Notes under the pieces: generated by a model
What the model was told of the DNA's origin: nothing
The model's input: only the letters and a program-made list of their open reading frames with translations
Database searches by the model: none
From: Nocardia ignorata NBRC 108230
Lineage (GTDB): Bacteria > Actinomycetota > Actinomycetes > Mycobacteriales > Mycobacteriaceae
DNA length: 64,000 bases
Direction of reading: 5' to 3'
Assembly: GCF_001612905.1 (NCBI RefSeq)
Contig: NZ_BDBI01000002.1
Span: 62,001-126,000 of the forward strand
Shown: in pieces, positions 53,814-62,978 of the stretch
How positions within the stretch are numbered: position 1 is the first letter of the stretch
Layout: every line of letters begins with the position of its first letter
Position numbers and translations under genes: made by a program

Positions 53814-54518
53814 TCAATCACGCACAGTCCCGCCGAGTTTCGTGAAGGCGATAGCCTGCTCGGCCCGCGCCCGCACATGCACGCAGGATGCGGTGATATG
53901 GGTGACGAGGGTGTGCATGGCACGCTCGCGGCGTCCGGCCAGCACGTGCTCGGCGATGGCGATGTGCTCGGTGGTCATCGCCGCGACCCGGTCGGTGGTC
54001 GGCACATCCATCGTGCGCACCGGGCGCACCCGGATGTAGACGGCACTCAGCGCTTCGGCGAGGGCCGAATTGCCCGCTGCCCGAAGCAGTTCGGTGTGGA
54101 ACCGCTCATCGGCGGCGACCAGCTCGGGGCCCGGGCGAGGCGGCGTGTCCCTGAATTCCTGCCAACGCGTGAGTTCCGTGCGGACGGCGGCCAGGTCGTG
54201 TCCGGCCGGAGCCACCGCCGAGCCGAGCGCCAAACGTTGAAACCCGCGTGTCTCCAGCACCATTCGCAACTCGAACAGTTCGTCGAGTTCGGCCAGCCGT
54301 GGCCGGTACAGGTACAGCCCCTCGGGATGACGCTGCACCAGCCCGTCGGCCTGCAGCCGGGCCAGCGCCTCGCGCACCGGAGTGCGCGAGACGCCGTAGC
54401 GCCGCGCCAGCCGTTCGGCGCGCAACCGTTCGGCCGGTGCGAGCCGACCGGTCGCCAGGTCGTCACGCAGCGATTCGTACACGCGGTCGGCCAGCGAAAC
54501 CCGCCCACCCCTGCCCAT
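53814..54518 (-). CDS. GntR-family regulator (FadR/FCD type), probably of urt
   Basis: 234 residues. HTH: LADRVYESLRDDLATGRLAPAERLRAERLARRYGVSRTPVREALARLQADGLVQRHPEG; FCD effector domain follows with its metal-binding histidines near AADERFHTELLRAAGN and EHIAIAEHVLAG. Located 14 bases downstream of urtE on the same strand, so it is the tail gene of the urea-uptake operon and may sense urea-derived or nitrogen metabolites. A TGTATACA site lies upstream of urtA. Confidence 0.88.
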   Translation of the reverse strand: MGRGGRVSLADRVYESLRDDLATGRLAPAERLRAERLARRYGVSRTPVREALARLQADGLVQRHPEGLYLYRPRLAELDELFELRMVLETRGFQRLALGSAVAPAGHDLAAVRTELTRWQEFRDTPPRPGPELVAADERFHTELLRAAGNSALAEALSAVYIRVRPVRTMDVPTTDRVAAMTTEHIAIAEHVLAGRRERAMHTLVTHITASCVHVRARAEQAIAFTKLGGTVRD

Positions 54519-54532
54519 GACGCGACCTGCGC

Positions 54533-55225
54533 TCAGATCGCCATCGCCGCGCGCACAGCCGATTCCGCGCCCGCCCCGCCCGGTCCGGTGGAACCGACGT
54601 GCCCCGAGTGCAGCACGTAGTACTGCTGGGCGGCCTGCAACGCGAAACCGATGTGTTGCTCCACCAGCAGCACGCTCAGCCCGCCGCGCTGCGTCAATTC
54701 GATGATGGTCCGCTCGATCTCGGCGACGACCGAGGGCTGGATGCCCTCGGTCGGTTCGTCGAGGATGAGCAGTTTCGGTTCGGTGATGAGGGCGCGGGCG
54801 ATGGCGAGTTGCTGCCGCTGACCGCCCGAGAGCAGCCCTGCCTTGCGGGTGAGCAACTCGCGCAGGGCGGGGAACAGATCCAGCGATTCGTCGATCAGCG
54901 CCTTGCCGCGCTTGCGACCATCGGCCACCACCTGCAGGTTCTCGGCTGTGGAGAGCTGGGGAAAACTCTGCTGACCCTGCGGAACATAGGCGATGCCCCG
55001 CTTCACCCGTTGCGACGGCGAGAGCTTGCTGATCTTCTCGCCGTCGAAGGTGATGGTGCCCGACTTGGTCGGCAGCAGTCCGACGGCGGTGCGCAGCAGG
55101 GTGGTCTTGCCCGCGCCGTTGTGGCCCATGATGGCGACCACGCTGTCGTCGGGGACGGTCAGGCTCACGCCGTGGACCACTTCGGTGCGCCCGTATCCCG
55201 ACCGGACCCCGTCTAGTTCAAGCAT
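54533..55225 (-). CDS. urtE: Urea ABC transporter ATP-binding subunit UrtE
   Basis: 230 residues, LivF-like ATPase. Walker A GHNGAGKTTLLRT, Q-loop PQGQQSFPQLS, signature LSGGQRQQLAIARAL, Walker B LLILDEPTEGIQPSVV. With UrtD it powers urea uptake. UrtE type is suggested by its place after the UrtD gene (8-base overlap) and the compact length. Confidence 0.94.
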   Translation of the reverse strand: MLELDGVRSGYGRTEVVHGVSLTVPDDSVVAIMGHNGAGKTTLLRTAVGLLPTKSGTITFDGEKISKLSPSQRVKRGIAYVPQGQQSFPQLSTAENLQVVADGRKRGKALIDESLDLFPALRELLTRKAGLLSGGQRQQLAIARALITEPKLLILDEPTEGIQPSVVAEIERTIIELTQRGGLSVLLVEQHIGFALQAAQQYYVLHSGHVGSTGPGGAGAESAVRAAMAI

Positions 55226-56024
55226 CGGCGGCTTCCTTGTCTGTGGTTGCCATGGCCGCGGTGCCGAGGTAGACCTCCTGCACGCGCGGGTCGGCCTGCA
55301 CCTGTTCCACGCTGCCCTCGCTGAGCACCTTGCCGCCCGCGAGCACCGTCACCGAGGTGGCGAAGGACCGCATGAAGTCCATGTCGTGCTCCACGACCAG
55401 GACCACACGGTCACCGCCGATGCGGCGCAACAGGTTTCCGGTCTCCTCGCGTTCCTCGGCGCTCATCCCCGCGACGGGTTCGTCGAGCAGCAGCACCGAG
55501 GCGTTCTGCACCAGCAGCATGCCGATCTCGAGCCACTGCTTCTGTCCGTGCGCGAGCACACCGGCGGGTTTGTCGCGCAGTGCGGTGAGACCCGTTGTCT
55601 CCAAGGCTTCTTCGATGGCGGGCAGCACGGATTTGCGCGCACGCAGCAGCGACAGCGCCGAGCGGCCCGCGCCCGCCGCGATGTCGAGGTTCTGCAGCAC
55701 CGTGAGCTGCTCGAACACACTCGCCGTCTGGAAGGTGCGCCCCACACCGAGCCGGGCGATCTGGTGCACCTTCTTGCCGAGCAGTTCGATACCCGACTTC
55801 TGCGCCGACCCGGTCGCGGGGACCAGCCCGGTGATCGCGTCGATGAGAGTGGTCTTGCCCGCGCCATTGGGGCCGATGAGGAACCGCAGGTCGCCCTGCA
55901 GGACGGTCAGGTCGACATCGGTCACCGCCTTGAAACCGTCGAAACTCACCGACAGACCACGGATTTCGAGGTAGTCGCTGTTCATGCCCGCATTGCCGCC
56001 GGGCTTGGGTTCGTGTGAAGTCAT
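55218..56024 (-). CDS. urtD: Urea ABC transporter ATP-binding subunit UrtD
   Basis: 268 residues, LivG-like ATPase. Walker A FLIGPNGAGKTTLIDA, Q-loop region RTFQTASVFEQLTVLQNL, signature LAHGQKQWLEIGMLLVQNASVLLLDEPVAGMSAEE; the LAHGQKQ form of the signature is a UrtD mark. ATG 56024 overlaps the urtC stop by four bases; an ATG at 55985 starting MNSDYLEIRG is a possible shorter form. Confidence 0.95.
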   Translation of the reverse strand: MTSHEPKPGGNAGMNSDYLEIRGLSVSFDGFKAVTDVDLTVLQGDLRFLIGPNGAGKTTLIDAITGLVPATGSAQKSGIELLGKKVHQIARLGVGRTFQTASVFEQLTVLQNLDIAAGAGRSALSLLRARKSVLPAIEEALETTGLTALRDKPAGVLAHGQKQWLEIGMLLVQNASVLLLDEPVAGMSAEEREETGNLLRRIGGDRVVLVVEHDMDFMRSFATSVTVLAGGKVLSEGSVEQVQADPRVQEVYLGTAAMATTDKEAADA

Positions 56025-57133
56025 CGGGCCAGCACCTTCTCCTCGGTGACCACTGCGGGTGTTTCCGGTTTGCGACTGGCGCGCCATCCCTTGACCATCG
56101 GCCACAGTCCGGCGAGACCGGCGGGGATGAACCCGACGACCACGATGAACAGCACGCCCTGCAGATAGGTCCAGCCCGACGGGAACGACTCCGACAGCGA
56201 GGTCTGCGCCCAGGCCACACCGATCGCGCCGAGCACGGGACCGAGCAGGGTGGTGCGGCCACCGATGGCGACCCCGATCAGGAACGCGATCGACGGGACC
56301 ACACCGATATCGGCGGGCGAGATGATGCCGACGATCGGCGTGAACAGCGCACCGGCGATACCGGCGAGGAACGCCGCGACCACGTACGCGACGATCTTGA
56401 TATTCGCGGGATCGTACCCGAGGAAACGCACCCGCTCCTCGGCGTCACGCACCGCGATCAGCAGCTCGCCGTAGCGACTGCGGTTGAGCTGACGGATCAG
56501 CGCGACCACCACGAGCAGCGTGCCCGCCGCTATGAAGAACAGCATCTGCCGGTTGGCCGGGTCCGAGAGGCGGAACCCGAAGAACGCCCGGAAGTCCGAC
56601 AGCCCGGTGAAGCCGCCGATGGCCTGCTGACCGGTCAGCAGAATCGCCAGCGCCGCCGCGAGCGCCTGGCTCAGAATGGCGAAGTACGCCCCGCGCACCC
56701 GCCGCTTGAACACGCCGTACCCGAGCACAGCCGCGACCAGCGCGGGCAGCACGAGGATGGCCAGGATCGCGACCGACGCGGATTCGAACGGCTGCCAGAA
56801 GCCCGGCAGTTCGCTGATTCCGGAGATCTCCATGAACTCCGGCACCTCGTTGCCCAGGCGCGCGGCGTCGGCGAGCTGCATGTGCATGGCCATGATGTAG
56901 GCGCCGATGCCGAAGAACACACCCTGGCCGAGGGTGAGCATTCCGCCACGGCCCCAAGCCAAGCCGATGCCCGCCGCCACGATCGCGAAGCAGAGGAATT
57001 TGGCGAGCAGGTTCAGCCGGAAGTCGCTCAGCACCGCCGGGGCGACGGCGAACAGGATTATCGCCGCGACCGCGAACCCGGCCAGCGGGGTGAGCCGGGG
57101 ATAGGCGCGAAGGCGTTCAGTCAGTGCGTTCAT
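56021..57133 (-). CDS. urtC: Urea ABC transporter permease UrtC
   Basis: 370 residues, about ten helices, LivM-like. Family blocks: GRGGMLTLGQGVFFGIGAYIMAMHMQL, AVRDAEERVRFLGYDPANIKIVAYVVAAFLAGIAGALFTP (EAA-like coupling loop) and GVAIGGRTTLLGPVLGA. Pairs with UrtB in the membrane. Starts four bases inside urtB and ends four bases inside urtD, so it is translationally coupled. Confidence 0.95.
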   Translation of the reverse strand: MNALTERLRAYPRLTPLAGFAVAAIILFAVAPAVLSDFRLNLLAKFLCFAIVAAGIGLAWGRGGMLTLGQGVFFGIGAYIMAMHMQLADAARLGNEVPEFMEISGISELPGFWQPFESASVAILAILVLPALVAAVLGYGVFKRRVRGAYFAILSQALAAALAILLTGQQAIGGFTGLSDFRAFFGFRLSDPANRQMLFFIAAGTLLVVVALIRQLNRSRYGELLIAVRDAEERVRFLGYDPANIKIVAYVVAAFLAGIAGALFTPIVGIISPADIGVVPSIAFLIGVAIGGRTTLLGPVLGAIGVAWAQTSLSESFPSGWTYLQGVLFIVVVGFIPAGLAGLWPMVKGWRASRKPETPAVVTEEKVLAR

Positions 57134-58014
57134 GCCAGGCTCCTCGTCCGCACGGTGAACAGACCCTGCGGGCGGACCTGCAGGAAGATGACGATCAGCA
57201 CGAACACGATCACCTTCGCGATCGACGCGGTGGTGGAGTATTCGATGAAGGAATTGAGCAGACCGAGCGCGAACGCCGCGATCACCGTGCCCTTGATCTG
57301 CCCGAGCCCACCGATCACCACCACGAGGAAGGCGTCGATCAGATAACTCTGCCCGATGGTCGGGCTGGTCGAACCGATGAGCGTGAGCGCGACACCGGCC
57401 ACACCCGCCAGGCCCGAGCCGATGAAGAACGTGCTGATATCGGTGAATCTGCTGGATATACCGCTGGTTTCGGCGAGACCACGGTTCTGCACGACCGCGC
57501 GGATGCGACGGCCCATCGGGGTCGTCTTGAGGACGGCGGCCAGCGCGGTCACCGCGACGATCGCGAGCACGAGAATGAAGATGCGCGTCTTGGGCACCAC
57601 CGCACCGGCGATGGTGATTCCGCCACTGAGCCATTCGGGCACCAACACGTTCTTGGCGGGCGCGCCGAAGATGTCACGCGCGGCCTGCTGCAGCACCAGG
57701 CCGACACCGAAGGTGACGAGCAGGGTGTCGAGCGGCCGGTCGTACATGTAGCGGATGAGCCCCATTTCCAGGACGGCACCGAGCAGGCCACCGATCAGGA
57801 AACCGGCGAGCAGCGAGACGGCCAGCGACACACCGGCCGAGGAGAAGACCTGCTGCACAACATAAGTGGTGTAGCAACCGGCCATGATGAACTCGCCGTG
57901 CGCCATATTGATGACGCCCATCTGACCGAAGGTCAGCGACAAACCGAGCGCGGCGAGCAGAAGAATGGATCCCAGGCTCAACCCTGTGAAGAGCTGGCCG
58001 ATCAGCACGTCCAT
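57130..58014 (-). CDS. urtB: Urea ABC transporter permease UrtB
   Basis: 294 residues, about eight helices, LivH-like. GSILLLAALGLSLTFGQMGVINMAHGEFIMAGCYTTYVVQ and RPLDTLLVTFGVGLVLQQAARDIFGAP are diagnostic. The EAA-type loop is MGRRIRAVVQNRGLAETSGISSRFTD. It starts 61 bases after urtA across a hairpin, consistent with lower expression than the binding protein. Confidence 0.95.
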   Translation of the reverse strand: MDVLIGQLFTGLSLGSILLLAALGLSLTFGQMGVINMAHGEFIMAGCYTTYVVQQVFSSAGVSLAVSLLAGFLIGGLLGAVLEMGLIRYMYDRPLDTLLVTFGVGLVLQQAARDIFGAPAKNVLVPEWLSGGITIAGAVVPKTRIFILVLAIVAVTALAAVLKTTPMGRRIRAVVQNRGLAETSGISSRFTDISTFFIGSGLAGVAGVALTLIGSTSPTIGQSYLIDAFLVVVIGGLGQIKGTVIAAFALGLLNSFIEYSTTASIAKVIVFVLIVIFLQVRPQGLFTVRTRSLA

Positions 58015-58036
58015 GGTGGTGGACTCCTAGAGAAAC

Positions 58037-58063
58037 GGTGTGGGGCGCGGCGCGCCCCACACC
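58037..58063 (-). terminator. Hairpin between urtA and urtB
   Basis: Perfect 12-base stem GGTGTGGGGCGC / GCGCCCCACACC with a GGC loop, 11 bases after the urtA stop. Such hairpins stabilise the upstream mRNA or attenuate read-through, giving more binding protein than permease. Confidence 0.7.
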
Positions 58064-58074
58064 TGCCGGGCGAC

Positions 58075-59325
58075 TTACTTCAGGCCCTTGGCCCACTCGT
58101 AGGACTTCAGGTACGGGTCGGGCGTGATCGCCTTGCCGGAGTCCCACACCGTGTAGATCAGGCCGTCGGGGCGGATCTCACCGATGCGGGCGACCTTGGT
58201 GACGTGGTGGTTGGAGCCGTCGATGGTGACAGTGCCCTCGGGGGCCTCGAAGCTCACGCCGTCGGCCGCGGCCTGGATGTCGGCCACCGCGAACGACTTC
58301 GCCTTCTCCACCGTGTTCTTCCACAGGAACACCGAGGCGTACGCGGCTTCCATCGGATCGGAGGTCGGCTTGTCGGCGCCGAAGGCGGCCTTGTAGTCGG
58401 CGACGAACTTCTTGTTCGCCGGGGAATCGACGGTCTGGTAGTAGTTCCAGGCGGTCAACTGGCCGGCGAGGCGATCCGCGCCGATACCGACGACCTCCTC
58501 CTCGGCGATCGACACCGAGACCACCGGCATCTCGGCGGCCTTCAGACCCGCGTTGGAGTACTCACGGAAGAAGGCCACGTTGGAGTCGCCGTTGAGGGTG
58601 TTGAACACCGCGCCCGCCTTGGCGGTGCGCACCTTGTTGACGATGGTGGAGAAGTCGGTGGAGCCGAGCGGGGTGTAGTCCTCACCCTTGATCTCGATGC
58701 CGTTGGCGGCGGCGTAGGCCCTGATCTCGCGGTTGGCGGTCTGCGGGAAGACGTAGTCCGAACCGACCAGGTAGAGGGAGGTGATGCCCTTCTGCTTCAG
58801 GTAGTCCAGGGCCGGGACGATCTGCTGATTGGTGGTGGCGCCGGTGTAGAAGATGTTCTTGGAATCTTCCAGACCCTCGTACTGCACCGGGTAGTAGAGC
58901 AGCGAGTTCAGGCTCTCGAACTTGGGCTTCATAGCCTTGCGGCTCGACGAGGTCCAGCCGCCGAACACCGCGGCGACACAGTCGGAGCTGATGAGCTTCT
59001 CGGCCTTCTCGGCGAAGGTCTTCGGGTCGGACGCGCCGTCCTCGGGGACGATCTCGATCTTCTTGCCGAGCACTCCGCCCGCCGCGTTGATCTGGTCGAC
59101 CGCCAGCTTTGTCGAATTGGCGACGGTGACTTCGGAAATCGCCATCGTGCCCGAGAGCGAGTGCAGCGAACCGACCTTGATGGTGTCTTTGGTTGTGTCG
59201 ACGCAGGACGCTGCGGTGGAACCGGTCGAGGCGTCGTCGCGGGCGCCGCAGCCGGTGAGCAACAAGCCGGTCAGGGCTACCGCCGTGGGGACGGCCAGTG
59301 CCCTGAGCACACGGGAATCAGACAT
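58075..59325 (-). CDS. urtA: Urea ABC transporter substrate-binding protein UrtA
   Basis: 416 residues. [22 protein letters not shown] is a lipoprotein signal with lipobox L-T-G-C, so it is anchored to the outer face of the membrane. [52 protein letters not shown] and [21 protein letters not shown] are UrtA-specific, which separates it from branched-chain amino acid binding proteins. First gene of urtABCDE; a GntR-type TGTATACA site and GGAACA repeats lie in its upstream region. Confidence 0.95.
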   Translation of the reverse strand: MSDSRVLRALAVPTAVALTGLLLTGCGARDDASTGSTAASCVDTTKDTIKVGSLHSLSGTMAISEVTVANSTKLAVDQINAAGGVLGKKIEIVPEDGASDPKTFAEKAEKLISSDCVAAVFGGWTSSSRKAMKPKFESLNSLLYYPVQYEGLEDSKNIFYTGATTNQQIVPALDYLKQKGITSLYLVGSDYVFPQTANREIRAYAAANGIEIKGEDYTPLGSTDFSTIVNKVRTAKAGAVFNTLNGDSNVAFFREYSNAGLKAAEMPVVSVSIAEEEVVGIGADRLAGQLTAWNYYQTVDSPANKKFVADYKAAFGADKPTSDPMEAAYASVFLWKNTVEKAKSFAVADIQAAADGVSFEAPEGTVTIDGSNHHVTKVARIGEIRPDGLIYTVWDSGKAITPDPYLKSYEWAKGLK

Positions 59326-59404
59326 GGGGCGTTCTCCTCATCAGGTGTAACGGCGGCGCACGCGCGCCACAACGAACACACCGCTGCCTGGCTGTACACC
59401 GGGT

Positions 59405-59412
59405 TGTATACA
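59405..59412. promoter_or_regulatory. Candidate GntR operator of urt
   Basis: TGTATACA, an 8-base perfect palindrome with a related TGTACA twelve bases upstream. FCD-type GntR regulators commonly bind TTGTATACAA-like sites; such a regulator is encoded at the end of the urt operon. Confidence 0.4.
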
Positions 59413-59526
59413 GCGGCGGTATTCGTGAGCGGAACAGTAGATGGAACATGTTGCAGCGGAATATCTCCCGATCACGTGCCCGTTTCGTCTGTTTCGTCCG
59501 TGTGAATTGTTCGGCGGGGAGCTACG

Positions 59527-59552
59527 GCGTGGCTACGGTTGCGTAGCCACGC
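59527..59552. promoter_or_regulatory. Perfect inverted repeat upstream of the acyl-CoA dehydrogenase
   Basis: GCGTGGCTACG / CGTAGCCACGC, 11-base arms with a GTTG centre, 93 bases before the GTG start. Could be an operator for a lipid-responsive regulator or a 5' leader hairpin. Confidence 0.5.
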
Positions 59553-59644
59553 ACCCGTGCGGCACGCTGGCGATTCGTACGACGTCGAACAGCCGGAATC
59601 TCGCGGCACTCGGGCTGCGGGATGGTCAGTCGAGGAGGAGCCCA

Positions 59645-61474
59645 GTGGGGCACTACAAGGCCAACGTGCGTGACATCGAATTCAATCTCTTCGAGGTACT
59701 CGGGCTCGACAAACTCCTCGACACCGGCGCCTACGGCGACCTGGACTCCGACACGGTGCGCCACATTCTCGACGAGGTGCGCAGGCTCGCCGAGGGCCCC
59801 ATCGCGGAGACCTTCGCCGAGGCCGACCGCAACCCGGTCACCTACAACCCCGACACCTTCGACATCACCGTGCCCGAGCCGCTGCGCAAGACAGTGGCCG
59901 CCGTGCACGAGGCGCAGTGGTACCGGCTCGGCATGCCCGAGGGTATGGACGGCACGCCCGCGCCCAACGTGCTGCTGTGGGCCATCAACGAGCTCATCAT
60001 CTGCGCCAACCCCTCGGCCAGCTTCTTCAACATGGGCCCGCTCATGGGCTCGGTGCTCTACGAGATCGGCACCGAGGAGCAGAAGCGCTGGGCGCGTGGG
60101 GGTTTCGAGCGCGGCTGGCAGGGCACGATGGTGCTCACCGAACCGGACGCGGGCTCCGACGTCGGCGCGGGCCGCACCAAGGCGATCCCGCAGCCCGACG
60201 GGTCCTGGCATATCGAAGGGGTGAAGCGGTTCATCTCCGGTGGCGATGTGGGCGAGGCGGCCGAGAACATCTTCCACCTGGTGCTGGCCCGGCCCGAAGG
60301 CGCGGGACCGGGTACCAAGGGTCTGTCGCTGTTCTATGTGCCGAAGTTCCTCTTCGACCCCGACACCATGGAGATCGGCGACCGCAACGGTGTGTACGTC
60401 ACCGGGCTCGAGCACAAGATGGGCATCAAATCCTCGCCCACCTGCGAACTCACCTTCGGTGCCACCGGTGTGCCCGCCAAGGGGTGGCTGGTCGGTGAGG
60501 TGCACAACGGGATCGCGCAGATGTTCAAGGTGATCGAGAACGCGCGGATGACCGTCGGGGTGAAGTCGTCGGGCACGTTGTCGACCGGGTATCTGAACGC
60601 GCTCGAATACGCCAAGACGCGGGTTCAGGGCGCTGATCTCACGCAGATGACCGACAAGACGGCGCCGCGCGTGACCATCACCCACCATCCCGACGTGCGC
60701 CGGTCGCTGGCCATGCAGAAGGCGTACGCGGAGGGGTTGCGGGCGGTGTACCTCTACACGGCCGCGCATCAGAACGTGGATGTGGCGCAGCTGGTTTCGG
60801 GTGCCGACCCGGAGATGGCGCACCGCATCGACGATCTGCTGCTGCCGATCGTCAAGGGTGTCGGCTCCGAGCGGGCCTATCAGTTGCTCACCGAATCGTT
60901 GCAGACCTTCGGCGGGTCCGGGTATCTGCAGGACTACCCGATCGAGCAGTACATCCGCGACGCGAAGATCGACTCGCTGTACGAGGGCACCACCGCCATC
61001 CAGGCCCAGGACTTCTTCTTCCGCAAGATCATTCGCGACGGCGGCGCCGCGATGGGCCACCTCAACGCCCAGATCACCGCGTTCCTGGCCAACGATTCCG
61101 GCCGCTTCGCCACCGAACGCGCCCTGCTGCGCACCGCCCAGTCCGACGTCGCCGCCATGGCCGCCATTCTCACCGGCTACGCCATGGCAGGCCAACAGGA
61201 CCCCGCCGAGCTCTACAAGGTCGGCCTGGGCTCGGTTCGCTTCCTGATGGCCGTCGGCGACCTGCTCATCGGCTGGCGCCTGCTCGCCCAGGCCGAAATC
61301 GCCGCCGCCGCCCTCACCGGCGAATCCTCCGCCAAAGATCGCCCCTTCTACCAGGGCAAAGTAGCCGTAGCCTCCTTCTTCGCCAAGAACGTCCTCCCCG
61401 AACTCACCGCAACCCGCTCCGTCCTGGCGGCCCTCGACACCGACATCATGGCCATCCCGGAAGAAGCCTTCTGA
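59645..61474 (+). CDS. Acyl-CoA dehydrogenase (FadE5-like)
   Basis: 609 residues, the length of the mycobacterial FadE5 group. It starts at GTG 59645 ([19 protein letters not shown]), with GAGGAGGA upstream. [50 protein letters not shown] (FAD/substrate loop) and [33 protein letters not shown] (the catalytic Glu in YEGT) are family marks. It oxidises acyl-CoA to enoyl-CoA in beta-oxidation; this group takes a broad chain-length range. Convergent with ramB, 3 bases apart. Confidence 0.93.
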   Translation: MGHYKANVRDIEFNLFEVLGLDKLLDTGAYGDLDSDTVRHILDEVRRLAEGPIAETFAEADRNPVTYNPDTFDITVPEPLRKTVAAVHEAQWYRLGMPEGMDGTPAPNVLLWAINELIICANPSASFFNMGPLMGSVLYEIGTEEQKRWARGGFERGWQGTMVLTEPDAGSDVGAGRTKAIPQPDGSWHIEGVKRFISGGDVGEAAENIFHLVLARPEGAGPGTKGLSLFYVPKFLFDPDTMEIGDRNGVYVTGLEHKMGIKSSPTCELTFGATGVPAKGWLVGEVHNGIAQMFKVIENARMTVGVKSSGTLSTGYLNALEYAKTRVQGADLTQMTDKTAPRVTITHHPDVRRSLAMQKAYAEGLRAVYLYTAAHQNVDVAQLVSGADPEMAHRIDDLLLPIVKGVGSERAYQLLTESLQTFGGSGYLQDYPIEQYIRDAKIDSLYEGTTAIQAQDFFFRKIIRDGGAAMGHLNAQITAFLANDSGRFATERALLRTAQSDVAAMAAILTGYAMAGQQDPAELYKVGLGSVRFLMAVGDLLIGWRLLAQAEIAAAALTGESSAKDRPFYQGKVAVASFFAKNVLPELTATRSVLAALDTDIMAIPEEAF

Positions 61475-61477
61475 GCG

Positions 61478-62884
61478 CTACTTGATGAGGTAGGGGGAGA
61501 CGGAGCTGCGGTGTTCGCTGATGTCGAGGGACTTGCCCAGTGGGGGGAAGGCGCGTTGGGGGCAGTTGGAGCGGACGCAGACTCGGCAGCCTGCGCCGAT
61601 GGGGGTGGCGGTGGCTTCGCCGAGGTCGATGCCGTCGGCGTAGACGACGCGGGAGGCATGGCGGAGTTCGCAGCCGAGGCCGATGGCGAAGGTTTTGCTC
61701 GGCTGGCCGTAGCGGGTGGCGCGGCGTTCCACGGTGCGCGCGACCCAGAGGTATTTGCGGCCGTCGGGCATCTGGGCGATCTGGGTCATGATCTTGCCCG
61801 GGTAGGCGAAGGTCTCGTAGACGTTCCACAGCGGGCAGGTGCCGCCGCTGGCGGAGAAGTGGAAACCCGTGGCGGACTGGCGTTTAGACATGTTGCCCGC
61901 GCGGTCCACCCGGACGAAGGAGAACGGCACACCGCGCAGCGACGGACGTTGCAGGGTGGACAGGCGGTGGCAGATGGTTTCGTAACTCTGCGAGAAGAAC
62001 GCCGACAACCGTTCGATGTCGTACCGGAAGTCCTCGGCCACTTCGTGAAAGTGGGTGTAGGGCAACACGGTTGCCGCGGCGAAGTAGTTGGCGAGGCCGA
62101 GCATGGCCAGCTTGCGTGACGCGTCGGAAGCGAAATTGCCCTCCTCGACCAGCTTTTCGAGCAGCCCGCCGCATTCCAGGTAGGCCAGTTCGGCGGCCAA
62201 TTTGAAGGTGCGCTGCCCGCCGGACAGGTGCGGGGAGATTTCGAGCTGCTTGGTCCGCGGGTCGTAAGTGTGCAGCACGCCCTCGCCGAGGTCGATGCGC
62301 TCGCTGATCCGCACACCGTGCGAGCGCAGCAGCCGGGCGATCTCGGTGCTCACCTCGCCGCCGTGGAAACGGATGCGCGCGGTGAGATCCTCTGCGGCGG
62401 TGTCCAACTCGTGGATGTAGTTCTGGCGCTGATAGAAGTAGTCGCGCACTTCCTCGTGCGGTTTGCTGATCGCGGCACTGCCGGAGCCGTCGGCGAAACG
62501 GTCCTCGGTGGCGGCGGCCAGCTGGGCGCTGGTGTTGCGGTACCGGTTGTGCATGGCGACCAGGGCCCGCGCCATCGACGGGTGCGCCGACACCATGTCG
62601 GCGATCTCCTTGGTGTCGGCCTCGATGCCCAGCTCGGCATCCATCACGACTTCCTGGAGTTCGGCGATGAGCCGGGTGTCGTCCTGGGCGGAGAAGAACG
62701 TCGGATCGACGCCGAAGACCTCGTTGATGCGGGTGAGCACCGGGACCGTCAGCGGCCGCACATCGTGCTCGATCTGGTTGAGGTAACTGGCCGAGATCTC
62801 CAGTTTCTGGGCCAGCGTCACCTGGCTCAGCCCACGCTCGGTACGCAGCTGGCGCAGCCGCGCACCGACATAGGTTTTGGCCAT
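61478..62884 (-). CDS. ramB: XRE/ImmA-type transcriptional regulator RamB
   Basis: 468 residues. N-terminal HTH LRQLRTERGLSQVTLAQKLEISASYLNQIEHDVRPLTVPVL; IrrE/ImmA-like middle part (FKLAAELAYLECGGLLEKLV, though the HExxH is not kept); C-terminal DUF2083-type domain with paired cysteines (GCRVCVRSNCPQRAFPP) that may hold metal. RamB orthologues repress acetate and glyoxylate genes in Corynebacterium and control icl1 in M. tuberculosis. Its place next to a FadE5-type gene fits control of C2 and fatty-acid use. ATG at 62884, divergent from the ligase. Confidence 0.9.
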   Translation of the reverse strand: MAKTYVGARLRQLRTERGLSQVTLAQKLEISASYLNQIEHDVRPLTVPVLTRINEVFGVDPTFFSAQDDTRLIAELQEVVMDAELGIEADTKEIADMVSAHPSMARALVAMHNRYRNTSAQLAAATEDRFADGSGSAAISKPHEEVRDYFYQRQNYIHELDTAAEDLTARIRFHGGEVSTEIARLLRSHGVRISERIDLGEGVLHTYDPRTKQLEISPHLSGGQRTFKLAAELAYLECGGLLEKLVEEGNFASDASRKLAMLGLANYFAAATVLPYTHFHEVAEDFRYDIERLSAFFSQSYETICHRLSTLQRPSLRGVPFSFVRVDRAGNMSKRQSATGFHFSASGGTCPLWNVYETFAYPGKIMTQIAQMPDGRKYLWVARTVERRATRYGQPSKTFAIGLGCELRHASRVVYADGIDLGEATATPIGAGCRVCVRSNCPQRAFPPLGKSLDISEHRSSVSPYLIK

Positions 62885-62978
62885 ATGTCCAGTTTATGGG
62901 CGGTTTCGCAGGGTTGCCAACCAGTTCTTAGCATCGTGTGCTGAGCGATGTGTCACACCGGCGCGCTACGGTCGAACG

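Larger units (their letters stand above)
59326..59644. other. 319-base intergenic region, urtA/fadE divergent promoters
   Basis: No gene seen on either strand. From left to right: a TGTACA (59393-59398) and a TGTATACA palindrome (59405-59412), three GGAACA/GGAATA repeats (59431, 59443, 59458), then an 11-base hairpin (59527-59552), and the GAGGAGGA ribosome binding site of the acyl-CoA dehydrogenase. GntR and other nitrogen control probably acts at the left, lipid control at the right. Confidence 0.6.

Noticed and set aside
59522-61195. 557-codon minus-strand frame opposite the acyl-CoA dehydrogenase
   Set aside because: Antisense shadow of a full-length, well-conserved enzyme; no motif of its own.
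62885-62978. RamB autoregulatory site in the ramB-ligB intergenic region
   Set aside because: Only loose partial matches to the reported RamB motif; not strong enough to list.
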